From assembly GCA_963710735.1 (NCBI GenBank), contig CAVQBN010000015.1, positions 27,325-91,324 of the forward strand: 64,000 nucleotides of DNA, read 5' to 3'. The notes below the pieces were generated by a model that had not been told where the DNA came from, searched no databases, and saw only the letters and a program-made list of their open reading frames with translations. The number at the start of each line of letters is the position of its first letter. Within the stretch, counting starts at the first letter, position 1. The position numbers and the translations under genes were made by a program. Shown here piece by piece: positions 56,623-64,000 of this stretch. This DNA is from FEN-1297 sp963710735. GTDB lineage: Bacteria; Bacteroidota; Ignavibacteria; Ignavibacteriales; Ignavibacteriaceae.

Positions 56623-57194
56623 AGCTTTTTTTTTTAATTATAATAGCAGTTTTGCTTAACGGTTGTGATTTATTCTCAACAAGAAGTGCAGAACCTCCTT
56701 CACAGCCGCGGGCGGATTACCAGCAGCCGGTAACTGCGGATATCTTAATTTCCAATCTAGTCAATTCTTTAAAAGACAAAAATGTAGAAAACTATATTTC
56801 CTGTTTAGCTGATTATTCTTTTACACAAAGGGAATTTATTTTTTCGCCGTCAAGCGGGGCATTATCTCAATTCCCGTCGCTTTCGGAAAACTGGGCAATT
56901 AAAAATGAGGAGCAATACTTTAATAATATGATATCAAAAGTACCTCAAAGTATTCCGATAACACTTACTCTTTCAAATGAATCATACAGTCCACAAGGAG
57001 ACAGTCTGGTTTACACAGCTTCTTATACTTTAAATGTTCCTTCCAATGATCCCAGCTTGCCTGAAAACTATGCAGGCGATCTTAGGTTTAATATGATTCG
57101 AGATTCACGTGCAGTTTGGAGTATTTATTATTGGCAGGATTCAAAGAACGGAAATCTTCCGAGCTGGAGTGAATTGAAGGGGAGGACGTATTAA
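56619..57194 (+). CDS. Lipoprotein of unknown function
   Basis: 191 residues with a lipoprotein signal (MKLFFLIIIAVLLNGC). The mature part has a helix with NLVNSLKDKNVENYISCLAD and a beta sheet ending in WSIYYWQDSKNGN, resembling a SnoaL/NTF2-like fold of a small cone shape. The next gene encodes a similar lipoprotein, suggesting a duplicated pair. Confidence 0.75.
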   Translation: MKLFFLIIIAVLLNGCDLFSTRSAEPPSQPRADYQQPVTADILISNLVNSLKDKNVENYISCLADYSFTQREFIFSPSSGALSQFPSLSENWAIKNEEQYFNNMISKVPQSIPITLTLSNESYSPQGDSLVYTASYTLNVPSNDPSLPENYAGDLRFNMIRDSRAVWSIYYWQDSKNGNLPSWSELKGRTY

Positions 57195-57699
57195 GCCAAC
57201 CATTATTACCTCCGTATTTTTTCTAATATTGATTGCCGGCTGTAAAAATCCATTTGCACCTGCAATAGATACTAATCCGAATAATTCTTCTGCAGCTCTT
57301 GCGGACCAAAAAACTATTGACGGAGTTTTCAAAAATTTTCAATATGCTTATACATTTAAAGATACAAGTATTTACGGGAAACTAATCAGTAGTGATTTTA
57401 TTTTTACTTATCATGATTATGACCAGGGATTTGATGTTTCCTGGGGAAGAGACGATGAAATGAAGACAACTTACGGCCTGTTTCAGAATTCGCAGAACTT
57501 ATCTCTGATTTGGAATAATATTGTTTTATCCTCAACTGATTCTACTACAGCTAATATTGTTCGCGGATTTAATTTAACAATTACTTTTGATCCTACTGAT
57601 GTTGTAAGATTGGATGGAAGAGTAAATATGTCTTTAAGAAAAGATCCAGCTTCAGAAAAGTGGCTGATTACCAGATGGATAGACGAGTCGAATTTTTAA
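57190..57699 (+). CDS. Second NTF2-like lipoprotein, likely ATT start
   Basis: The frame encodes a textbook lipoprotein signal, KPTIITSVFFLILIAGC, only if read from ATT at 57190, which has GGGGAGGA just upstream and overlaps the previous stop codon. The first conventional start, TTG 57229, would cut the signal in half. The mature part (KNFQYAYTFKDTSIYGKL, DVVRLDGRVNMSLRKDP, WLITRWIDES) matches the layout of the preceding gene. Either a rare ATT start or a base error replaces ATG. Confidence 0.7.
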   Translation: MKPTIITSVFFLILIAGCKNPFAPAIDTNPNNSSAALADQKTIDGVFKNFQYAYTFKDTSIYGKLISSDFIFTYHDYDQGFDVSWGRDDEMKTTYGLFQNSQNLSLIWNNIVLSSTDSTTANIVRGFNLTITFDPTDVVRLDGRVNMSLRKDPASEKWLITRWIDESNF

Positions 57700-57848
57700 T
57701 TAAAAATATTTCAAGCTATAATTATTTCTATTTAAGAAATTCAAAAATTATTACCATAAGAAAAGAAGAAGTGAGATTATACTGTTTTTGCGTAACTAAA
57801 TTCAATTAACTAAATTATTCACTCAAATAATAAAAATTAATCTTATAC

Positions 57849-58712
57849 ATGATTATATTCTGGATTAAGGAAGCATTTAAACTAATCGGCAGGGCGAAAT
57901 CATCTTTCTTCTTATCTTTAATTTCAACAAGCATTTCCGTATTGCTCATAACAGCTTCTTTAATATCAATTGAAGTATCAAATCATTTTCAAAACAAGTT
58001 AAAACAAAATGTAAGTATTAATGTTTTCTTAAAAGATTCACTATCGAAGACAGCAACCAATCGGCTGCAGGCAAAATTAAAAAACTCATCCTATATTAAC
58101 ACTCTTAAATATATTGACAAAAAAGAAGCTGCTGATACTTTTATTAAAGAAACCGGCGAAGATTTTAGAAAAATTTTGAATTATAATCCATTGCCTGCAT
58201 CTTTTTTGATCACCTTAAAAGAAGGTTATGTAGATAGAGATTCATTGAATAACATTGTATCGGAGATTTCAAATTTAAAAGGCGTTGATGATGTGGTATT
58301 CCAGCAAGCATTTGTTTATAAGTTACTAGCTTTTTTGAATAGAATTAAAAAATATATTTTTATTATTACTGCAGTTTTGTTTTTGATTTCACTTTACATA
58401 GTATACAGTACAATTAAATTGATAACAAAATCGAAATATGAAGAAATGGAAACGATGAAATTAGTCGGCGCTAAATTATCGACAATAAAAATGCCGATAG
58501 TATTGAATAGTGTCTTTATAGGAATTTCTGCCGGTATAATTTCTTTTGGATTATTTTCTTTGATATTTTATTACTTTGGAAATTTAATAAATCTGCACCA
58601 GTTTATAGAATATAAAAACGGCATGTATATCATACTGCTCTTTGGACTTGGGCCGGTAATCGGGATAGTTGTAAGCTTAGTTTCACTTAGGAAAATAAAT
58701 TTAAGGATTTGA
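57849..58712 (+). CDS. ftsX: FtsX-like cell-division permease
   Basis: 287 residues. A membrane helix (SFFLSLISTSISVLLITASL), a periplasmic domain with VFLKDSLSKTATNRLQAKL, then three helices, with the FtsX-typical KYEEMETMKLVGA loop. It normally pairs with the ATPase FtsE to activate cell-wall hydrolases, but no ftsE is next to it here. Confidence 0.88.
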   Translation: MIIFWIKEAFKLIGRAKSSFFLSLISTSISVLLITASLISIEVSNHFQNKLKQNVSINVFLKDSLSKTATNRLQAKLKNSSYINTLKYIDKKEAADTFIKETGEDFRKILNYNPLPASFLITLKEGYVDRDSLNNIVSEISNLKGVDDVVFQQAFVYKLLAFLNRIKKYIFIITAVLFLISLYIVYSTIKLITKSKYEEMETMKLVGAKLSTIKMPIVLNSVFIGISAGIISFGLFSLIFYYFGNLINLHQFIEYKNGMYIILLFGLGPVIGIVVSLVSLRKINLRI

Positions 58713-58910
58713 AGTGATAAAATTATTTTCTGATTTTTAATACAAAAAATTAACATTACAAGATTAAATAATTGTTTTAATAAAGTAATAAATATTGATT
58801 GATTGGCTGATTTGAAAATAAAAATTATTTTACCGTAGTATTTTTCTTGTTCCTTAATCTGCCAATCAGTATATCCCTCAGATTTTACCCAAATTATAAG
58901 GAGAGATCAT

Positions 58911-60416
58911 TTGCGAATACTCAGTGATTCAACATTAAAAAGTCCGCACAATTATTTAGTCGCCGAATCCGAAGGAAGTGTTGATCCGGAGGAATACATT
59001 GTGGGGCCCGGAGACAAGATATTTGTTTCTATCAGCGGTATGCAGGATATCTCTTTAAATTTAATGATTAATCAAGAGGGATTTTTATTTATACCGAAAG
59101 TAGGCGGAGTAAATCTAAAAAATACTAATTTAATTGAAGCAAAAAATAAAATAATTGCTGCGGTAAATAACTTTTACAAAAATGTTGATGTTTTCGTTTC
59201 ACTGATTCAGTTTAAAAAAATAAATGTTTCATTAGTCGGTGATGTTATAAAACCTTCCTCTTATATACTCCCGGGAAACGCAAGACTTATCGATTTAATT
59301 GTGAATTCAACAGGGCTCAGCAATACCTCTAATTATAGAAATATAAAGATTACTGCCAAAGATGGTGAATTTAAAACTTATGATTTTCTAAGATATTTAA
59401 GGTTCGGTGATAAAGAGAATAATCCTTTATTACACGACGGTGATATTGTATTAGTTGATAAAGTCGATAAAACCATTTCAATAAGCGGAGAGATAAAATA
59501 TCCCGGCAACTATGAGTTTTTAAGCGGGGAAACAGTTGCGGATTTTATTAAGCTTGCCGGAGGATTTTTAAGCAAAGCCAGAACCGATACTATTGAAATT
59601 GTAAGATTTCAGGATGACGGTAAAACTCAAAAAAGTCTGTATTATTCTTATAAAGAATTAACGGATAAAAAAATTGAGCTTGAAAATCAGGATATGGTTA
59701 TAGTTCGTCAGAAGCCGCTTTATTTTATAGATAGATTTGTCCAGGTTACCGGCTGGGTAAAATATCCGGGATATTATAAGATTGTTCAAAACAAAACTAC
59801 TTTAAAAGAAATAATTGATGAAGCCGGCGGATTTTTAAAGGAGGCTTCTTTAGTAGATGCGACATTAATCAGAAAGCTGGGAACAGTTGAGAAAGATCCG
59901 GAATATGAAAGGTTGAAAGAAATGCAGCGGAAGGATATGACGGATGATGAGTACGATTATTTTAAAGCTAAGTCGAGAGAAGTAAAAGGCAAAGTAGTTG
60001 TTGATTTTGTCGCATTATTTAAAAACCATGATGAATCTGAAAATGTTATTTTGAAAAACGGGGATGTTATAAATGTACCGCAAGCTAAAGACTATGTAAT
60101 TATGCTCGGCCAGGTTGTGAATCCCGGAGATATCATTTATCAGAAAGGATTAACAGTAAATGATTATATAAAAATGGCCGGAGGATTTGGCTGGCGCGCT
60201 GTAACAGGAGATGTCCGGGTTATCCGTGCAAATTCCGGAGAATGGATAGACGCCGATAAAGTTGATTCGCTGGAGCCGGGTGATGCTATATGGGTTCCGG
60301 AAGAACCGCCGGCACCTAGATTCTGGGATGTATTTACAACTTCCTTACAAGTATTAGGTGGGCTCGCATCCATAGTAGCGGCAACTGTTGCAATAATAGT
60401 AGCAACGAGGAAATAA
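58911..60416 (+). CDS. SLBB-domain polysaccharide export protein (Wza-like)
   Basis: 501 residues from a TTG with AAGGAGA upstream. A polysaccharide-export domain (YIVGPGDKIFVSISGMQDIS) is followed by repeated SLBB units (VSLVGDVIKPSSYILPG, ISISGEIKYPGNYEF, VQVTGWVKYPGYYKI, VIMLGQVVNPGDI) and a C-terminal helix. It should form the export channel for a surface polysaccharide. As read it has no signal peptide; a good one lies just upstream in another frame (58812 on), so the 5' end is probably disturbed by indels. It is followed by the Wzz-like gene. Confidence 0.9.
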   Translation: MRILSDSTLKSPHNYLVAESEGSVDPEEYIVGPGDKIFVSISGMQDISLNLMINQEGFLFIPKVGGVNLKNTNLIEAKNKIIAAVNNFYKNVDVFVSLIQFKKINVSLVGDVIKPSSYILPGNARLIDLIVNSTGLSNTSNYRNIKITAKDGEFKTYDFLRYLRFGDKENNPLLHDGDIVLVDKVDKTISISGEIKYPGNYEFLSGETVADFIKLAGGFLSKARTDTIEIVRFQDDGKTQKSLYYSYKELTDKKIELENQDMVIVRQKPLYFIDRFVQVTGWVKYPGYYKIVQNKTTLKEIIDEAGGFLKEASLVDATLIRKLGTVEKDPEYERLKEMQRKDMTDDEYDYFKAKSREVKGKVVVDFVALFKNHDESENVILKNGDVINVPQAKDYVIMLGQVVNPGDIIYQKGLTVNDYIKMAGGFGWRAVTGDVRVIRANSGEWIDADKVDSLEPGDAIWVPEEPPAPRFWDVFTTSLQVLGGLASIVAATVAIIVATRK

Positions 60417-60417
60417 A

Positions 60418-61567
60418 TTGACTTATCATGAAATATTAAACATAATTATCTTTAATAGAGTTAAGATAATCAAAGTGACAGCGCTGTCAACTTTAATGAT
60501 ATTCCTAATTTTATATTTCATATATCCAGTTACTTATAGGGCTACGGTTACAGTTTTACCACCGGACAATAATTCACGTATGACAGGATTTGAAAGCTTG
60601 TTGGGAGGACAGGGATTTTTCGAATCTTCTAACTGGCGGAAGTAGTAATGCAAATTCTCAGCTATTTATGCAAATATTAAAAAGCCGGACGGCTGCCATT
60701 TATGTTGTAAGAAAAAATCATTTAGAAAAATTCTATCATATTGACAATTTATACAAAGCTGCTCAAAAGCTGGATAATAATTTAAATATTGAAGTTTCGA
60801 AAGAAAGCATTATCTCACTAAACGTGAATGTTACAACACATTTATTTCCATTCTTTACAGGCCAGGGCGACTCCGTAAGAAAGTTAGCATCATCTCTTTC
60901 TAACAGTTATGTTGAAGCATTGGATAAAATTAATCAGGATAAATTAATATCAACTGCTAAGAAGACTCGCGAGTTTATCGGACAGCAGCTGGTTCAAACT
61001 AAGGCAAGATTAGATTCGGCTGAAAATGAACTAATGAGTTTTCAGAAGATAAATAAAGCTGTTTCTTTACCTGAACAAGTGAACGCAGCAATAAATGCCG
61101 CTGCCAGTATCAGAACAGAAATTATGAAAACCGAAGTTGAGATCGGCTTAATGGAAAATAATCTTAGAGAAGATAATAAGACCTTAATAGGATTAAAAGA
61201 TAAACTGCAGCAATTAAAAAACCAGTATTCGAAAATGGAGATGGGCAACCAGGATTATCTTGTAACTTTTAAAAATGTTCCGGAACTCGGCAAGCATTTG
61301 GCTAATCTACTTAGGGAAGTGAAAATACAAAACGAAGTATACTCTATGCTTCAGCAGCAGTATTATAAAGAGCTTATACAGGAAAATAAGGATATTCCGA
61401 CAATTCAAGTTTTAGATCCGGCAATTCCTCCGATGAGTGCATCATCTCCAAGAACAATTTTCTCGACTGTAATGGGCGGAATTTTTGTATTTATAGTAAT
61501 GTGTTTCATTAGCATTCTAAGCGAACGAAAGACTTATCTTTTTAAGAAAAGTAAAACCGAGGAGTAA
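60418..61567 (+). CDS. Wzz-type chain-length determinant, frameshifted
   Basis: About 382 residues. The TTG at 60418 starts a cytoplasmic leader and membrane helix, then YRATVTVLPPDN, the Wzz N-terminal domain. The frame ends after GGQGFFESSNWRK, and the rest (NLLTGGSSNANSQLFMQILK, a long coiled region, DPAIPPMSASSPRTIFSTV and the second helix) continues one frame over. Dropping one T from the run 60616-60620 gives GGQGFSNLLTGGSSN. It controls polysaccharide length together with the SLBB channel. Confidence 0.85.
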
Positions 61568-61570
61568 AAA

Positions 61571-62521
61571 TTGTATAAACCAACAGCGGTAGTAACAGGC
61601 GGTGCGGGATTTCTAGGTTCCCATCTTTGTGACAGACTTTTAAAAGAGGGATTCAAAGTAATTTGTGTTGATAACCTTATAACCGGTAATGTAAATAACA
61701 TAGCACACCTGGCGGGGAATGAAGACTTTTCATTCGTAAAACATGACATTACAAACTATATCTATTTGCCGGGGAGAATTGATTATATACTTCATTTCGC
61801 ATCACCCGCAAGCCCTATTGATTATTTGAAGTTACCCATACAGACTTTAAAGGTAGGTTCTCTGGGAACACATAAAGTACTCGGCTTAGCCAAAGAAAAA
61901 AAAGCATTAGTTCTTTTAGCTTCGACATCAGAGGTATACGGAGATCCGGAAGTTCATCCGCAAACAGAAGATTATTGGGGAAATGTAAATCCAATAGGCC
62001 CGCGCGGTGTTTATGATGAAGCAAAAAGATTTGCCGAAGCAATGACAATGGCGTACCACCGTTTCCATGGAGTTGATACAAGGATTGTCAGAATCTTTAA
62101 TACATACGGACCGCGAATGAGGCTAGACGACGGAAGAGCTTTGCCGGCGTTTGTAGGACAGGCGCTGCGGGGGCAGGATTTAACAGTATTCGGAGACGGC
62201 TCACAAACAAGAAGCTTTTGTTATGTGTCCGATTTGGTTGACGGAATTTTTAAATTATTAATGTCCAATGAAACTGATCCTGTTAATATCGGAAATCCCG
62301 AAGAGATAACAATTAAACAATTTGCGGAAGAAGTAATTAAACTAACCGGAACCAAAAGTAAAATTATATATGTAGACCTTCCTGAGGATGATCCTAAAGT
62401 CCGTCAGCCCAACATAGATAAAGCAAGAAAAATACTTGGCTGGGAACCGAAAGTTAACCGTACCGATGGGCTAAAAATAACTTTAGAGTATTTTAAAAAA
62501 GTTATTCATCATGATAACTAG
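61571..62521 (+). CDS. UDP-glucuronate decarboxylase (UDP-xylose synthase)-like epimerase
   Basis: A 316-residue extended SDR enzyme from a TTG start with GAGGAG upstream. It has the NAD site GGAGFLGSHL, STSEVYGDP, the catalytic YDEAK (Tyr-x-x-x-Lys), RIFNTYGPRM and TRSFCYVSDL. The whole pattern fits UXS, which makes UDP-xylose; dTDP-glucose dehydratase is the main alternative. It provides a sugar donor for the local polysaccharide. Confidence 0.88.
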   Translation: MYKPTAVVTGGAGFLGSHLCDRLLKEGFKVICVDNLITGNVNNIAHLAGNEDFSFVKHDITNYIYLPGRIDYILHFASPASPIDYLKLPIQTLKVGSLGTHKVLGLAKEKKALVLLASTSEVYGDPEVHPQTEDYWGNVNPIGPRGVYDEAKRFAEAMTMAYHRFHGVDTRIVRIFNTYGPRMRLDDGRALPAFVGQALRGQDLTVFGDGSQTRSFCYVSDLVDGIFKLLMSNETDPVNIGNPEEITIKQFAEEVIKLTGTKSKIIYVDLPEDDPKVRQPNIDKARKILGWEPKVNRTDGLKITLEYFKKVIHHDN

Positions 62522-62525
62522 ATAG

Positions 62526-64000
62526 ATGTCTAAAAAATTTACTTCGACAATTGCCGGCGCATCAATTTTAATTACGATTGTTGGATTATTAGGTAAAGGA
62601 TTAGGATTATTCCGCGAAGTTATTTTTGCCAATTCGTTCGGACTAAATGTAAATTATAATCTATATCTTGTCGGCGCTGTACTACCTCTTACTATTAACA
62701 CTATCGTTTTGTATATAGGCCAAAACTATTTCATACCTAATTACAATAGAATTAAAACAGAATCCCCCGATGATACGTTAAAATTCGTTGACTCTACATT
62801 TTGGTTATTTACTTTAAGCGGATTTATCCTAGCACTGTTACTCTTCTTTTTTTCAAAATCATTTATTGCTTTTTACTTAAAAGATATTTCAGCAACAGCA
62901 CTAATTTCAACTACTAAAATTTTTAGAATATTTCTAATCACTATTCCGATTAATGCTGCGTATTCTATTCTGGCAGCTTATCTTCAATCCGAATTTGAGT
63001 TTAAATATCCTGCCTACTCTCAATTGTTTCTAAATATTAGTATCATAATTCTCGTTATATTTCTCTCTGACTCAATCGGCGTTTTGACTATTCCTTTGGG
63101 ATATGTCCTCGGCAACTTCCTGCAATTAAGTTATTTAATACTTAAAACATATAACAAGGTTAGCTTTAATATTAAAAATTTATTCAGCTGGAAAAAGTTT
63201 TCAACTTTTGTAACTGCAACCTTTATCCTTACGGTTTTAATTGAATCAATAAGCCAGCTGTTCCTGTTGGCAGACAGATATTTTTTCCCGTATGTGGATA
63301 AAGGCGGAATAGCAGCATTAAACTATGCAATGAATTTATTCATTTTACCGGTTTCTATTATTTCCGTTGCATTATCGACTGCAATATTCCCTTCATTCTC
63401 ACAATCTTTCAATAATAAAAACTGGGTAGACCTGAAGAATAAATTAAATAATTTTTACAGCATAAATATATTCTTGTTTGTACCAATAAGTTTCGCCCTG
63501 ATTATTTACGGGGATATTTTAATTAAAATACTTTTTCAGCGCGGGCAGTTTGATACTGCTGCAACTTTAATGACTTTCAACGTACTTAGATTTTATGTTT
63601 TAAGTCTTATCTTCTTTTCATCCTATGCAGCAATTAATAAGCTTTTGTATAGCGCTAACCTTATTAAAAGCCTTTTAATGCTTACCATTGCAGGGGTGAT
63701 ATTAAAGATTTTTTTAAATTTTTCTTTAGTAGGGGCATTTAAACAAGGTGGTCTTGCAATAAGTACTTCTGTAAGCTATTTATTTTTCTTCTTAGGCGGC
63801 GGATTTTTAATTCATAATAAATTAAAAATAGGTATGAATTATTTTCTAAAGGAATTATTATTCAATCTTTTAAATGGATTTATAAGTTATCTGATAGTAA
63901 CAATTTTATCCAGCGTTTTATTAGAGAGTGATATGATGTTGAACGGCTTGATTAAACTTATTGCATTTCTTGGGATTTACCTGGTTAATTCAAAAATTAT
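62526..64000 (+). CDS. MurJ/MviN-type lipid flippase, 3' truncated by window
   Basis: 491 codons are visible from the ATG at 62526 to the window edge. The protein is almost all membrane helices and has the family pattern LLGKGLGLFREVIFANSFG at the start, LLADRYFFPYVDKGGIAALN and ILFQRGQFDTAATLMT. In a polysaccharide locus it may flip the lipid-linked repeat rather than lipid II. It starts 4 bases after the epimerase stop codon. Confidence 0.9.
   Translation, partial: MSKKFTSTIAGASILITIVGLLGKGLGLFREVIFANSFGLNVNYNLYLVGAVLPLTINTIVLYIGQNYFIPNYNRIKTESPDDTLKFVDSTFWLFTLSGFILALLLFFFSKSFIAFYLKDISATALISTTKIFRIFLITIPINAAYSILAAYLQSEFEFKYPAYSQLFLNISIIILVIFLSDSIGVLTIPLGYVLGNFLQLSYLILKTYNKVSFNIKNLFSWKKFSTFVTATFILTVLIESISQLFLLADRYFFPYVDKGGIAALNYAMNLFILPVSIISVALSTAIFPSFSQSFNNKNWVDLKNKLNNFYSINIFLFVPISFALIIYGDILIKILFQRGQFDTAATLMTFNVLRFYVLSLIFFSSYAAINKLLYSANLIKSLLMLTIAGVILKIFLNFSLVGAFKQGGLAISTSVSYLFFFLGGGFLIHNKLKIGMNYFLKELLFNLLNGFISYLIVTILSSVLLESDMMLNGLIKLIAFLGIYLVNSKI

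Noticed and set aside
1..64000. tRNA, rRNA or prophage genes
   Set aside because: Looked for T-loop patterns, rRNA-like stretches and phage structural genes; none found.

Overview
The window is AT-rich bacterial chromosome, most likely from the Ignavibacteria (Bacteroidota/Chlorobiota side of the tree). The main clue is a kelch protein (2796-4037) that ends in the type IX secretion sorting domain with the YPNPFNPST signature common in that group. Supporting clues are the DUF5683 and GWxTD-type envelope proteins, many lipoproteins and TPR proteins, and no actinobacterial or proteobacterial hallmarks. Shine-Dalgarno sites are usually clear and TTG starts are frequent. I found no rRNA, tRNA, CRISPR array, transposase or integrase.

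Layout. 1-4855 (+): a sigma-54 activator cut by the window edge, a PEGA-tailed Ser/Thr kinase, then a probable sigma-54 promoter in front of a secreted kelch protein and a DUF5683 protein. 5282-13845 (-): an ABC-2 transporter, a very large TPR plus triple CbbX-type AAA+ protein, and groESL under a perfect CIRCE operator. 14310-17383: a TPR protein (+) and a GWxTD-type protein (-). 18.2-25.6 kb: an accessory stretch of small unrelated genes, all on +, separated by unusually long spacers with repeated imperfect palindromes. It holds an AbrB/PIN toxin-antitoxin pair, YccF, a PlsC acyltransferase, a class A beta-lactamase and a pentapeptide-repeat protein, and it looks like an integron-type cassette array without a visible integrase. 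25.7-29.2 kb: secreted and membrane proteins and a SpoIIE phosphatase. 29.4-34.3 kb (-): a metal (probably copper) efflux set comprising an HMA-AraC fusion regulator, an outer membrane protein, a CopZ-like chaperone and CopA.

34.5-64 kb is mostly core genome: S9 peptidase, FabF, Tgt, YajC, RibBA, NfeD, NamZ, Ndk, SucD with a lysine-rich tail, a KimA-like permease and GatA. It continues with a minus-strand operon (PurC-like protein, Psd, PssA, PurS, PurQ and three TatA paralogues), then YbaB-RecR, a methyltransferase, two lipoproteins and FtsX. It ends with a polysaccharide locus (SLBB exporter, Wzz-like protein, UDP-glucuronate decarboxylase, MurJ/MviN-type flippase cut by the window end).

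At least five genes are split by one-base indels, mostly in A/T runs: the ABC permease, the triple AAA+ protein (twice), the PIN toxin, tgt and the Wzz-like gene. The SLBB gene probably has the same problem at its 5' end. The proteins read through well once corrected, so sequencing or assembly error is the leading explanation. I list these genes as whole loci with the break described.
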